NCBI RefSeq assembly: GCF_014645835.1
Contig: NZ_BMMM01000001.1
Span: forward strand, 481,862-545,861
Length of the DNA stretch: 64,000 nt
Direction of reading: 5' to 3'
Source: Streptomyces albiflavescens
Lineage (GTDB): Bacteria > Actinomycetota > Actinomycetes > Streptomycetales > Streptomycetaceae
Positions 1 to 8,214 of this stretch are shown here, piece by piece. The notes beneath the pieces are model-generated. The model was not told where the DNA came from, did not search any database, and was given only the letters and a program-made list of their open reading frames with translations. The translations under genes were made by a program, and so were the position numbers. The number at the start of each line of letters is the position of its first letter. Within the stretch, counting starts at the first letter, position 1.

Positions 1-651
1 GCCCGTACCCAGGACATGGCACTGGTCCGCTCGGAACTGCTCCGAACCGTCCGAGAAGTGTTCGCCGACCCCCAGGACATCGTCGCGACCACGGCTCCCG
101 GCTGGATCGGCATCCTGCACCGGCTCCCCGCCCAGCAGCCGACAGCGTCGCTGGTCGGCGCCTGCCGGAGGGTCACCGACGTCATCGCCGCACAGGACGG
201 TCTCAGCGCTCGCGCGGGCATCGGCGAGCCGGCCGCCTCCGTCGGCGGTCTGCACGACTCGTACCAGGACGCATGCGACGCACTCCGCCTGGGCGCCCGC
301 CTGACCGGCGGTTCCTCCGTCCACGTCATCACCGATCTCCGGGTCCACCAACTCCTGGCGGCAGCAGGGCAGCCCGCACGCAGCCGCCTGCTCGCGCTCA
401 CCACGGCCGACCTGCGTGCCCAGGCGGACTGGCCGGCGCTCCGCGACACGATCACCGCCTGGTGCGAAAGCGGCTTCAATCTCGTCCGGGCCTCCGCGGC
501 CCTGCACATCCACCGCAACACGGTCATCTACCGAATGAACAAGATCGAGCAGATCACCGGCCGCCCGCTGCGTGAGCACCGCACCACCATGGCTCTGTAC
601 CTCGCCTGCCTGTCGGATCAACTGGCCGGTGGCGGCGATGAGGGTTCTTGA
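1..651 (+). CDS. PucR/CdaR-type transcriptional regulator, 3' part
   Basis: The frame is open from base 1 through the ATG at 16, so the gene most likely begins before the window. The 216 visible residues end in the PucR-family helix-turn-helix (about residues 155-200, with HIHRNTVIYRMNKIE), the hallmark of regulators such as PucR and the sugar-diacid regulator CdaR. The preceding 150 residues fit the GGDEF-like middle domain of this family. Full-length members are usually 400-600 residues, so the effector-sensing N-terminus is missing here. The target genes cannot be told. The stop is followed by about 260 bases in which I see no gene. Confidence 0.85.
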   Translation, partial: ARTQDMALVRSELLRTVREVFADPQDIVATTAPGWIGILHRLPAQQPTASLVGACRRVTDVIAAQDGLSARAGIGEPAASVGGLHDSYQDACDALRLGARLTGGSSVHVITDLRVHQLLAAAGQPARSRLLALTTADLRAQADWPALRDTITAWCESGFNLVRASAALHIHRNTVIYRMNKIEQITGRPLREHRTTMALYLACLSDQLAGGGDEGS

Positions 652-910
652 CAGCGACTCCGACCACAGCTCCCCTTGCGGAGGCGATCGGCGTCCATCC
701 TGATGGGGTTCCCGGGTCGGTGAGGCCCGGTCTGTGAGGCCCGGTCAGTCGGCCGGCCCGCGGGTCGATACCCTCCCCTCCCCCTTCTGGTCAGCACGTC
801 GGGCGTGACGGGTGACGCTGCGGTCCGCCGGGAGCGGAGCGCCGCCCATTCCGACAAGCGTGCCGGACAGCTTGTGGGTGTACAGCGTCACGCGTTCCCC
901 AAGACATGGG

Positions 911-1519
911 TCAGGCCTGGTGCACGTCGTCGTGCACCAGGCCCGCGACGTGGGCGATGAGCGTGTCGAGGATTTCGGTCCAGGCGGACTCGTCGCCGAG
1001 CACGAGGTAGTTGAGGGTCAGGCCGTCGGTCATGGCAGCCAGATAGCGGGCCAGCACCGAGACGGGCACGCGGAGTCGGAGGTTCATGCTGCGGGTCAAC
1101 TGGTCGATCAGAGCCGCGTACGCGTCGCTGTACAGCCCGTACTGCCGGCGCGCCAGATGCTCGAACCCCGGCTGACGCAAGGCGTATTGAGTCAGTTCGT
1201 AGGTGAGCATGTGCTCGTCGGGGTGGGCGCGCACGTGGTCCCAGTACGCCTGGAAGCCGGCCCGGACCGTCTCCTCGAGCGTGGCCCTGGGTCGTATCGC
1301 GTCCTTCACCACGGTCACGGAGTGGTCGGTGAGGGTCGTGATGACGGACTCGACCAGGGCCTGCTTGGAATCGAAGCAGTAGTGGAAGACGCTCAGCGAC
1401 ACGCTCGCCTCGGCGGCGATGGACCGGGTCGTCGTCTTGGCGACGCCGTCCCGGGCCATCGCCCTGATCGCCGCTTCCGTCAGCTGCCGGCGCCGTTCGG
1501 CCAACGGCATCCGTGCCAT
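911..1519 (-). CDS. TetR/AcrR family transcriptional regulator
   Basis: A 202-residue protein of normal TetR length. Residues about 8-55 form the N-terminal helix-turn-helix (GVAKTTTRSIAAEASVSLSV, then FHYCFDSKQALVE). The rest is an alpha-helical ligand/dimer domain. The ATG at 1519 is preferred; the internal ATG at 1510 is an alternative. It lies 29 bases downstream of the secreted hydrolase gene on the same strand, so both are probably one transcript and the hydrolase or its product may be the regulated function; that is inference. The last codons form a perfect hairpin (separate entry). Confidence 0.88.
   Translation of the reverse strand: MARMPLAERRRQLTEAAIRAMARDGVAKTTTRSIAAEASVSLSVFHYCFDSKQALVESVITTLTDHSVTVVKDAIRPRATLEETVRAGFQAYWDHVRAHPDEHMLTYELTQYALRQPGFEHLARRQYGLYSDAYAALIDQLTRSMNLRLRVPVSVLARYLAAMTDGLTLNYLVLGDESAWTEILDTLIAHVAGLVHDDVHQA
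914..943 (-). terminator. Hairpin inside the 3' end of the TetR gene
   Basis: Thirteen-base perfect arms (GGCCTGGTGCACG at 914-926, complement at 931-943) with a 4-base loop overlap the last codons and touch the stop of the TetR gene. It would fold in the mRNA and could act as a terminator or 3' protector. No T-run follows, as is usual in Streptomyces. Confidence 0.5.
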
Positions 1520-1548
1520 CCGTGTGTCCTCCGTGCTCGTGCCGCAGC

Positions 1549-3621
1549 TCAGCTGCTGTGGACGCCCACTTCGTAGAGCGAGTATCCCCAGTCGGTACCG
1601 CGTTCCAGGCCGTGAATACGGACGTAGCGGGCCGGTGTTCCGGTGAACAGGGCCGTGTCCAGGCCGCCGTCGCCGGACGTCGTGGACCAGGCGGTCTGCC
1701 AGTTCGCTCCGTCGGTGGAGAGTTCGATGCGGTACGACTTCCCGTACGCCCGCTCCCAGTCGAGCGTGACGCGCCCGACCAGGTGCGTGGAGCCAAGGTC
1801 GATGCGCAGCCACTGGTCGTCGCTCCAGTCGCTGGCCCAGCGGGTGTCCCGTGTGCCGTCCACGGCCCGGCTGGACGCGTAGCTCGTGAACGGGTTCCAC
1901 TCGGCCGAACTGGCCGTGGCCGGCGAACCCTTGGCGAGGTTGACCCCGGCCTGGTGCTTCTCGGCCGCGCCCCACGTGTCGAGGTAGGACTCGGCGCCCC
2001 GGAAGAGGTCGTTCACCACGTCCTGTCCGCCGACGAGCCGGATGTCCTCGATCCAGTCCGGGACGAGGCCGTAGTGCGCGGCTCCGTCGGTGTTCAGGTC
2101 CCAGGTGCGCTCGCCGGTGGTCTGCCTGTCGATGACGGAGCCGCCGTCGACGCTGCGGAAGGGGTACGTGACCTTGTTGGCGGCATCCGCGCCGCGCGGT
2201 GCCGGCCAGCCGCCGACGCCGTTCATGTCCGTGCCGTAGCCGTAACCGACGTCGTACTTGTCCCGCAGCGCCTTCGTGCGGTTGGCCTCGGCGACGAATC
2301 CCTCCGAGCCGTGCATGTACTGGGCAACGAAGCCGCCGAGACCGTAGACCCGCTCGGTCCAGTTCAGATCCATCCAGCTGTGCGAGGAAATCACGCCGGG
2401 ATACGACTCGGCCTCGAAGATGTCGAGCGCGCGGCCGACGGCCTTGACGCTCATGTGGTCGATCTCCAGCATCATCTTGCGTTTCATCATGCCGCGCACG
2501 GCATACTCACCGAGATCGGTGAGACCGCGGGTGTTGCACTGGGCGTCGCTCGCGTACGAGGGGACCTGCACGCCCGCCGGGAGCTTCCCCTCGGCCTCGG
2601 ACGCCGAGGCTCCGTTGATGGGGTTGTCGTGCTGCGGGCCCGTGCACTTCTCCGTCTTCCAGAAGGTGCCGGTCGACAGGAACTGCCCGACGTTGATGGC
2701 CGTTCCGAGCGCACCCTCGTCGAAGCGGACCCCGCACAGGGCGTTGTCGAACTTGTGGCACAGGAACATGCTGCGCACGCCCAGCCCGTACAGCTCGTCC
2801 AGCCCTGCGTCGATGTCGGCCTTGCTGCACTGGGCAATGTCCAGGACCTGCTTGCAGCCGAACGGCTCGGAGGTCTCGACGCCCAGGATGACCGCCAGTT
2901 TGCCCTGCTTGATGACCTCGCGGGCCTGCGCGCTGTCAGTGACGATCCGGAACCATCCCTTGCCGGTACCGCCGTACATCTTGTCGACGTAGGCCTGCAG
3001 GTCGTACGTCAGCTTCGCCTGCAGCCGGATCGACGTCATCTCGTCGCAGCTGCGGTCCTTGAAGAAGTACACCGAGCAGATCACACCGTTGGTGACGAGA
3101 TCGTTGACGAGCACCCGCTGGCCGCCGCGCCAGGCCCGTTCCACCCAGGCGTAGTAGTTCTGCTGGTGGGTCAGCGAGTCGTGCGCGGGCCAGTCCTTGA
3201 ACGTGGGCCAGCCGACCGGGTCGTGTCGGCCGTCACCGCCCTTGGTGATGAAGTCGAAGACCGCGAGCGAACCGTCGGGGTAGTGCTCGGGACAGTCCTT
3301 GAGCGCGTCGGCTATCCCGGCCTCGGAGAACGTCTTGCCGCAGATGAGTCGCCCGCCGAAGGCCTCGTTGGCAAAGAGGTGGTCGTGGGCGTCGACGAAG
3401 CCACGTACCTCTCCTTGGGCGTTGGCGCCCGTGAACGGTTCGCCGGTGACGTTGATCTGGGAGTCCGGGGTGGGGCGTGCGGTCGGAGTCCACCAGTCGT
3501 TGCCGGCCGCCGAACTCGGCGTGGGGCCGAGGGCCATGGCCAGCACGAGGAGGAGCAGCGACACAAAAGTGACGTCTTTGCGCCTGCGGTACGAGCATCG
3601 ATCCACGATCACTACCCACAT
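1549..3621 (-). CDS. Secreted metal-dependent hydrolase (M19/amidohydrolase-like) with C-terminal F5/8 type C domain
   Basis: About 690 residues. The start at 3621 (MWVVIVDR) leads into a charged stretch and a hydrophobic signal peptide ending near SSAAG; an upstream ATG at 3696 is possible. The mature protein opens with a metal-site motif GFVDAHDHLF, and later shows LEIDHMS and SSHSWMD, the kind of His/Asp ligands seen in TIM-barrel membrane dipeptidase-like and amidohydrolase enzymes. The last roughly 135 residues (from ASSAEWNPFTSYASSRAVDG to the end) are a discoidin/F5-8C carbohydrate-binding domain, including SYRIELSTDGANW. The substrate is unknown. It is followed by a TetR gene 29 bases downstream. 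Confidence 0.75.
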   Translation of the reverse strand: MWVVIVDRCSYRRRKDVTFVSLLLLVLAMALGPTPSSAAGNDWWTPTARPTPDSQINVTGEPFTGANAQGEVRGFVDAHDHLFANEAFGGRLICGKTFSEAGIADALKDCPEHYPDGSLAVFDFITKGGDGRHDPVGWPTFKDWPAHDSLTHQQNYYAWVERAWRGGQRVLVNDLVTNGVICSVYFFKDRSCDEMTSIRLQAKLTYDLQAYVDKMYGGTGKGWFRIVTDSAQAREVIKQGKLAVILGVETSEPFGCKQVLDIAQCSKADIDAGLDELYGLGVRSMFLCHKFDNALCGVRFDEGALGTAINVGQFLSTGTFWKTEKCTGPQHDNPINGASASEAEGKLPAGVQVPSYASDAQCNTRGLTDLGEYAVRGMMKRKMMLEIDHMSVKAVGRALDIFEAESYPGVISSHSWMDLNWTERVYGLGGFVAQYMHGSEGFVAEANRTKALRDKYDVGYGYGTDMNGVGGWPAPRGADAANKVTYPFRSVDGGSVIDRQTTGERTWDLNTDGAAHYGLVPDWIEDIRLVGGQDVVNDLFRGAESYLDTWGAAEKHQAGVNLAKGSPATASSAEWNPFTSYASSRAVDGTRDTRWASDWSDDQWLRIDLGSTHLVGRVTLDWERAYGKSYRIELSTDGANWQTAWSTTSGDGGLDTALFTGTPARYVRIHGLERGTDWGYSLYEVGVHSS

Positions 3622-4153
3622 CCCTCGGTCGGCGGGGATGACGCGGTCAACGAGCAGGCCGGCGGGGTCCGAGGACGGCCCCTCCCGGATTGTCATGACC
3701 GGTGCAAGTTATGCGACGAGAATCACGGCCGACACCTTGCGAGTCAAGAGTCCGGGACGATTGACCTGATGACCCCGTGCCGCTGACCTGATGACCCCGT
3801 GCCGCCCGCTCCTTGGGCCGGAGCAATGGGCCCAGGCCGGGAAGGGAGGGCACCGACACGAAACACCGGCGAGCGCGCCCCGGTCCCCGGCAGCGGCCGC
3901 GCCGCCCATCCCGCCCCGAAGTGCCGCCAGTCCCCCCGGCGTTGCCGGTACAGGACGCGGCCCCCTCGGCCGACCATGTGCGGAGCGGAGCCCGACGGCA
4001 CGTCGGGCGGTGCGACGGACGATGCGGCAGTGTCCCCCCGCACGCCACTCGGCGACCCCCGCTGACCTTGCGAGGGCGTGCCGCTCTGATCCGCCCTTCA
4101 GCCGTCGGTCTTGCCTCTTGCCCTGACCTCCGTCACCGACCTAGCCTTGTTTT
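3622..4153. other. Intergenic region without a convincing gene
   Basis: The 530 bases between the divergent secreted hydrolase and MFS genes show no reading frame with recognisable protein features on either strand. They hold promoters for both genes presumably, a 22-base tandem duplication (3762-3805) and an inverted repeat overlapping the MFS start (4149-4173). Confidence 0.6.
3762..3805. repeat. 22-bp perfect tandem duplication
   Basis: The unit TGACCTGATGACCCCGTGCC plus GC occurs at 3762-3783 and again directly at 3784-3805. It lies in noncoding DNA upstream of the secreted hydrolase gene. It may be replication slippage or a doubled binding site; nothing decides between these. Confidence 0.85.
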
Positions 4154-4173
4154 GTGCCGCAAATAAACAAAAC
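4149..4173. promoter_or_regulatory. A/T-rich inverted repeat over the MFS start codon
   Basis: GTTTTGT (4149-4155) and ACAAAAC (4167-4173) form 7-base inverted arms with an A-rich centre, in otherwise very GC-rich DNA. The GTG at 4154 lies inside it, so it could be an operator that blocks transcription or initiation of the MFS gene. No regulator is identified. Confidence 0.4.
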
Positions 4174-5353
4174 CCGATCGCACAGCGTCGTGCCGGGCAA
4201 CGACCTCACCCGCCTCCGCATCGCCCTCACCATCTTCTTCGCCCTCGACGGCTTCATCTTCGCCGGCTGGGTCGTCCGGATCCCGGCCATCAAGGAACAG
4301 ACCGGCGCCTCCGCCAGCGCGCTGGGGCTCGCCCTCCTCGGCGTCTCCGCGGGTGCGGTGATCACGATGACGCTCACCGGACGCCTGTGTCGCCGCTACG
4401 GCAGCCACCCGGTGACCGTGGTCTGCGGCGTGCTGCTGTCACTGAGCGTCGCCCTGCCCCCGCTGACCCACTCCGCACTCGCTCTGGGACTCGTCCTACT
4501 CCTCTTCGGAGCCGCATACGGCGGGATAAACGTCGCCTTCAACAGCGCCGCCGTCGATCTGGTGGCCGCACTGCGGCGGCCGATCATGCCCAGTTTCCAC
4601 GGAGCCTTCAGCCTGGGCGGCATGATCGGCGCGGGGCTCGGCGGGCTGGTCGCGGGGTACCTGTCCCCGACCCGCCATCTGTTCGGCCTCAGCCTGATCG
4701 GCCTGCTGGTGACCGCCGTCGTGGGACGCTCCCTGCTGCGGCTCGGGCCCCCGGCCCCGACGGATCACATGCCACAGGAGAAGCGTGTCCCGCATCGCCT
4801 GGACGCCCGCACCCGCGGACTGGTCACCGTCTTCGGCCTGATCGCCCTCTGCACGGCGTACGGCGAAGGAGCCCTGGCCGACTGGGGCGCGCTGCACCTG
4901 GAGCAGGATCTGAAGGCCCACCCGGGCGTCGCGGCCGTCGGCTACTCGTGCTTCGCCCTTGCCATGACCATCGGCCGGCTCAGCGGAACGACTCTCCTGG
5001 AACGCCTCGGACGGACCCGGACCGTGGTGGCGGGCGGCACCACGGCCGCGGTCGGCATGCTGCTCGGCGCTCTCGCCCCCTCGGTGTGGGCAGCCCTGCT
5101 CGGCTTCGCGATCACGGGCCTCGGACTCGCCAACATCTTCCCGGTCGCCGTAGAACGCGCGGGCGCCCTGGCGGGCCCGAGTGGCGTCGCGACCGCGTCC
5201 ACCCTCGGCTACGGCGGCATGCTCCTCGGACCGCCCGCCATCGGGTTCATGGCGGACTGGTTCTCCCTGCCCGCCGCCCTCACCAGCGTGGCTGCGCTGG
5301 CCGCGGTGGCCGCGCTCATCGGGTTCGGCACCCGAAACGCGGCATCGAACTGA
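4154..5353 (+). CDS. MFS transporter (FucP/YbjJ-like)
   Basis: A 399-residue membrane protein with about twelve hydrophobic segments, the length usual for the major facilitator superfamily. The first segment carries FFALDGFIFAGWVVRIPAIK, and the loop after helix 2 has GRLCRRYG, matching the MFS loop 2-3 motif. The sequence most resembles the sugar-proton symporter-like FucP/YbjJ branch. The N-terminus is uncertain: GTG at 4154 has no clear ribosome binding site, and an in-frame GTG near 4190 (VPGNDLTRLRIAL) would also give all membrane segments. The substrate cannot be told. Confidence 0.82.
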   Translation: MPQINKTRSHSVVPGNDLTRLRIALTIFFALDGFIFAGWVVRIPAIKEQTGASASALGLALLGVSAGAVITMTLTGRLCRRYGSHPVTVVCGVLLSLSVALPPLTHSALALGLVLLLFGAAYGGINVAFNSAAVDLVAALRRPIMPSFHGAFSLGGMIGAGLGGLVAGYLSPTRHLFGLSLIGLLVTAVVGRSLLRLGPPAPTDHMPQEKRVPHRLDARTRGLVTVFGLIALCTAYGEGALADWGALHLEQDLKAHPGVAAVGYSCFALAMTIGRLSGTTLLERLGRTRTVVAGGTTAAVGMLLGALAPSVWAALLGFAITGLGLANIFPVAVERAGALAGPSGVATASTLGYGGMLLGPPAIGFMADWFSLPAALTSVAALAAVAALIGFGTRNAASN

Positions 5354-5787
5354 CGACGCGCGCCCCTGTTGCGGTCCTCTTGCACCCGAGGCCGCCGTCG
5401 AGTTCCCTCCCGGAGGGGCTCGGCGACGTCGACAGTCCCGTGCACTCCTTCTGGGGGCGCTGGACGACCCCCGCCAGGCTTGCCGTGGACGACAGTCGCA
5501 GCCAGGTATACCGCGATGTTCAGGTGAGGATCCGTCAGGCTCGACATCCCTTCGAGGATCGCTTCAAGGAGTCGCCTGAGGGGATGCAGGAGCACGTCTT
5601 GCGCTACCAGCGTCATCCACGGGGCGACTCACGTGCCGTCGAACGCGGTCCTTGGCGAGACTCACACGGACTGGACGCCGCTCCACCCTGTTGAGTGTTC
5701 CTCGCCTTCCAGCGGGGCGGAGTCGCAAGCCCGCCCCAGTAGACGCTCGACCTGTCCAGGGTTTGAGGCATCTACCGGAGCGGGGGC
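5354..5787. other. Intergenic region, no gene seen
   Basis: Between the MFS gene and the convergent small-protein cassette I find no reading frame with a credible start, ribosome binding site or family resemblance. A minus-strand stretch around 5480-5616 reads partly like coding sequence (LLEAILEGMSSLTDPHLNIA) but runs antisense into the MFS gene, so at most it is a decayed remnant. Confidence 0.5.
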
Positions 5788-6015
5788 TCACTCGTCCCGC
5801 GTCACGCGGGCATGGTCGGTCACGACACGGCGGAAGAGGGCATGACCGGTCCGGCCGGTATGGCGTAGGCACCAGTCCTGGGCCGCTTCCTGGTCTTCCA
5901 GAGCGCCGGACTTCTCGACACAGCCGGACGTCACGCAGAACGTTTCGAACGTGACTCCGCTGTCTGGTTCGTGCCGGATCGTGTGGCGCACGTAGCGCAG
6001 AACGGCGCGGCTCAT
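5788..6015 (-). CDS. DUF7848-like small protein
   Basis: Seventy-five residues beginning MSRAVLRYVRHTIR, with two cysteines in TFCVTSGC and the conserved WCLRHTGRTGH stretch followed by aromatic and charged residues. This matches the small actinobacterial DUF7848 family that sits in regulatory cassettes of Streptomyces. It overlaps the upstream gene by four bases (ATGA at 6012-6015), so translation is probably coupled. Function unknown; the His and Cys residues could bind metal, but this is not shown. Confidence 0.7.
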   Translation of the reverse strand: MSRAVLRYVRHTIRHEPDSGVTFETFCVTSGCVEKSGALEDQEAAQDWCLRHTGRTGHALFRRVVTDHARVTRDE

Positions 6016-6278
6016 CCGAACGCCTCAGCGGGCAGTGTGGGGCCGTCCTCGTGGTCGTCGGTGACCAGGGCGAGCGGAAGCGCGTTGAGTAGCTTCACCA
6101 CTGAGCTGAGAGGGAACGTCCCCACTTCCACGTACGCGCGGCCCTTGCCGCTTACCAGGGCGCATACTCGCACGGCGTCATTCCCGGGGATTCCGGCGCG
6201 GATCAAGGCGGCGCGCAACAGCGCTGCCGTATGTTCCGCCTCAGCACGCGCGCTCTTGTACTGAGCCATGGGAATCAT
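6012..6278 (-). CDS. Small hypothetical protein of the regulatory cassette
   Basis: Eighty-eight residues (MIPMAQYKSARAEAEHTAAL at the start), mixed alpha/beta, with a central VSGKGRAYVEVGTFPLSSV segment. Proteins of this type are found next to DUF7848 genes in Streptomyces, but no function is known. ATG at 6278 has AAGGGG eight bases upstream; it overlaps the preceding stop as ATGA (6275-6278) and the following start as ATGA (6012-6015), so three genes are translated as one coupled unit. Confidence 0.65.
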   Translation of the reverse strand: MIPMAQYKSARAEAEHTAALLRAALIRAGIPGNDAVRVCALVSGKGRAYVEVGTFPLSSVVKLLNALPLALVTDDHEDGPTLPAEAFG

Positions 6279-6478
6279 GATCGGCGCCCCTTGTGCGGGT
6301 GACTGCGAATCTCGATGTTGATATCTGAGACCTTGGACATGTCACCCTTGCCTTGCGCCTCGATTCGCTCCCGGTCCAGCGCATCGCACACGTCGCAGCC
6401 GGCACCCGGAGGCGGGTCGGCGTCGAGTCTCAGCGGTAGCTCGACGGGCGGACCGGGATACGTCGTTCGGTGAGTCAT
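6275..6478 (-). CDS. Small CxxC protein of the regulatory cassette
   Basis: Sixty-seven residues from ATG 6478, which has GAGGGG upstream; a longer reading from 6517 would run through the leader hairpin and is less likely. The centre carries GCDVCDALDRERIEA and ends VSDINIEIRSHPHKGRR, a pattern seen in small Streptomyces proteins of unknown function found with DUF7848 and WhiJ-like genes. It is first in a three-gene coupled operon that begins downstream of the direct-repeat operator at 6548-6567. Confidence 0.65.
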   Translation of the reverse strand: MTHRTTYPGPPVELPLRLDADPPPGAGCDVCDALDRERIEAQGKGDMSKVSDINIEIRSHPHKGRRS

Positions 6479-6496
6479 GGGGCCGTCCCCTCGCGG

Positions 6497-6520
6497 GCGT
6501 TGTCCTGATGGCGACAACGC
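6497..6520 (-). promoter_or_regulatory. Hairpin in the leader of the 6478 operon
   Basis: GACAACGC (6513-6520) and GCGTTGTC (6497-6504) are perfect 8-base arms around an 8-base loop. On the minus strand it ends 18 bases before the ATG at 6478, just upstream of the ribosome binding site, so it could modulate translation or be a protein-binding site. Confidence 0.45.
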
Positions 6521-6547
6521 TAGGAACGGCGTGGAGCCGACCTCAAT

Positions 6548-6567
6548 GAACTTGCGCGAACTTGCAC
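6548..6567 (-). promoter_or_regulatory. Direct-repeat operator of the WhiJ-like cassette, copy 1
   Basis: Plus strand reads GAACTTGCGCGAACTTGCAC: two 10-base repeats one helical turn apart. It sits between the stop of the WhiJ-like gene and the next gene, with its edge exactly 70 bp from the ATG at 6478. The same arrangement recurs at 8215-8234. Confidence 0.65.
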
Positions 6568-6571
6568 CCGG

Positions 6572-7417
6572 TCACCCGAGAGCGTCGATTGCCAAGGTGA
6601 TGAGCCCACGCGCTGCGGCACCGTAGACGGCCAAGTCAGCTAGATCTGCGAAGGTTTGGGCGTACATGCCGACCTCGTGGGGCTGCGTGATCGTCAGGAA
6701 GGCAGAGACCAACTCGACGTTGACCTGAGCGTCATCGAAGATCCAGAAGTCTTCGACCGGCCACAGCGCCGTGCGGTCCGCGCTGAGCGGGATCACGCCC
6801 AGGCTGACGTTGGGCAGGGTCGCCAGAGACAGCAGATGACCAAGTTGACCGGCCATGGTCGCAGGGCCTCCGATCCTGTGCCGGAGCGCGCTCTCCTCCA
6901 GGATCACGGCGAAACGTCGCGGCCCTTCGTGCAAGATCCGCTGTTTGTCGACGCGGACTTGAACGGCCTCCTCCAAGTCGTCCGGCAGCGCGCGCCGATC
7001 ACGAATCGCTGTGAGTAGCGCCTCGATGTAAGCGCGGGTCTGGAGCGGTCCGGGGATGAGCCACGACGAGTAGGCGCGGAAGTGCCGAGTCCGCTCCCAC
7101 AGCGGGATGACCGACTCCTGCGCACGGCGCAGCCCGGAACGCTCCATGCGCCGCCACTCGACGTATGCGCCGTCGATGTTGCGCGCTGTGGCGATCAGGT
7201 CGGCCGTCTGGTCCGCGGCCCCGCAGTGCAGCGTGTACGTGCGCAGGTCATCGTCTGACGGTCCCGTACGGCCGCTCTCGATGCGGCTGCACTTGCTCTC
7301 ATGCCAGCCGGCCCGAGAGGCGAGCTCCCGCGCTGTCAGCCCGGAGTCTTTCCGGATCTCACGCAGGCGCTGACCGAGAGCCTCTCGGGCTTGCTGGACG
7401 CTGGACGATGAAGTCAC
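6572..7417 (-). CDS. WhiJ-like HTH regulator with DUF5753 (Scr1-type antitoxin-like)
   Basis: A 281-residue protein from GTG 7417. Residues about 10-65 are an XRE-type helix-turn-helix (LREIRKDSGLTARELASRAG, SKCSRIESGR). The remainder is the DUF5753/Scr1-type domain (IPLWERTRHFRAYSSWLIPG, LQTRAYIEALL, ALRHRIGGPATM). Proteins of this family, such as WhiJ of Streptomyces coelicolor, are DNA-binding regulators of development that work with small partner proteins encoded next to them. Here the partner gene immediately upstream is a DUF6879 protein, 13 bases away. The usual DUF397 partner is absent. It probably binds the two repeat operators in this cassette; that is inference. Confidence 0.88.
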   Translation of the reverse strand: MTSSSSVQQAREALGQRLREIRKDSGLTARELASRAGWHESKCSRIESGRTGPSDDDLRTYTLHCGAADQTADLIATARNIDGAYVEWRRMERSGLRRAQESVIPLWERTRHFRAYSSWLIPGPLQTRAYIEALLTAIRDRRALPDDLEEAVQVRVDKQRILHEGPRRFAVILEESALRHRIGGPATMAGQLGHLLSLATLPNVSLGVIPLSADRTALWPVEDFWIFDDAQVNVELVSAFLTITQPHEVGMYAQTFADLADLAVYGAAARGLITLAIDALG

Positions 7418-7430
7418 GTTCGATGTTCCG

Positions 7431-7940
7431 TCAGACCGGCTTGTACTCCTCGTGCGGGGTGGCGCGTTCCCACACGGCAGCGAATGCCGACGCACACAGC
7501 TCCACCACGGCGGGGTCAGTGACCAACTCTTCTCCGGTCATCGTTCCGTCCCCTGCGAAGTGGTTGAACAGGGCTGTCGTACCGTCGAACAGCCAGAAGT
7601 CATTGCCAGGCAGGGCCAGGCTGGAGGCTTGCCGACGGGGCAGCCAGCGCACGGCCTCACCGGCCTTGACGTTGTGTCCGCTGGTGAGTTCGTGCTCGTA
7701 CCGCACGTATGAGGAGATCGGCTCGGAGACGATGCGTGCCCGGCGCACGGTTACGCCACGAGCCACGGATGCGGAGACGAGATCGATCCACCAGGGCCAG
7801 CGCTCCGCAGGGTCGAAGCGGTTGCCCGCCGTCCACTCCTGGTAGTCGTCATCGAGCCCGTATGCGTCCCGCATCTCCAGGTGGCACGCGCTGTGTTGAG
7901 CAGAGCGGAACAGGGCCTCAAACGTCGGCTCCGTCGCCAC
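7431..7940 (-). CDS. DUF6879 family protein
   Basis: A 169-residue protein (FEALFRSAQHSACHLEMRDA near the start; WWIDLVSASVARGVTVRRAR in the middle; PGNDFWLFDGTTALFNHFAG near the end). This is the DUF6879 family, regularly encoded beside WhiJ-like DUF5753 regulators in Streptomyces and probably their partner. Its start overlaps the upstream gene by 23 bases and its stop lies 13 bases from the regulator start, so all three genes are one operon. No catalytic motif is visible. Confidence 0.82.
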   Translation of the reverse strand: MATEPTFEALFRSAQHSACHLEMRDAYGLDDDYQEWTAGNRFDPAERWPWWIDLVSASVARGVTVRRARIVSEPISSYVRYEHELTSGHNVKAGEAVRWLPRRQASSLALPGNDFWLFDGTTALFNHFAGDGTMTGEELVTDPAVVELCASAFAAVWERATPHEEYKPV

Positions 7941-8145
7941 CAGTCACCTCCGGGAAGAACTGCATCATGCGCCTCGGGAACTCGATCACCGTTTCATGAT
8001 CCGGGATGTTCATCTGCGCCAAGCGCTCAGCGTCCGTGACCCGCCACCCTTGCAGGATGTAGTTCCCGGTTTCGTCGTCCAGGTACACAGTCGGAGAGCC
8101 GTTGTTAGGGCTCTCGGGGTCCTTGCCCAACCGGTGCAACGTCAT
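7918..8145 (-). CDS. Small hypothetical protein, first gene of the WhiJ-like operon
   Basis: Seventy-five residues from ATG 8145, chosen because GGAGGA stands six bases upstream; the longer reading frame to 8217 has no such signal. The sequence PTVYLDDETGNYILQGWRVT followed by EFPRRMMQFF resembles small Streptomyces proteins encoded upstream of DUF6879 and WhiJ-like genes. Function unknown. It overlaps the DUF6879 start by 23 bases and follows the operator at 8215-8234. Confidence 0.7.
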   Translation of the reverse strand: MTLHRLGKDPESPNNGSPTVYLDDETGNYILQGWRVTDAERLAQMNIPDHETVIEFPRRMMQFFPEVTGGDGADV

Positions 8146-8214
8146 GGTGTCCTCCGGTGCAATCGGTGACGATCGACATGACCGAGCTTGCGCCGGAACA
8201 CCCTCACGTGCCAG

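Noticed and set aside
888..1796. Long open frames antisense to or out of phase with real genes throughout the window
   Set aside because: They mirror the third-position G/C of the true genes, have arginine/proline/alanine-rich low-information translations and no family resemblance.
5209..5616. Minus-strand frame overlapping the end of the MFS gene as a gene
   Set aside because: Only a short stretch looks coding-like; the rest is low-complexity and antisense to a clear gene.
6497..6520. GTTGTC...GACAAC as a LacI site
   Set aside because: The half-sites are in the opposite order and 8 bases apart; it is better read as a leader hairpin.
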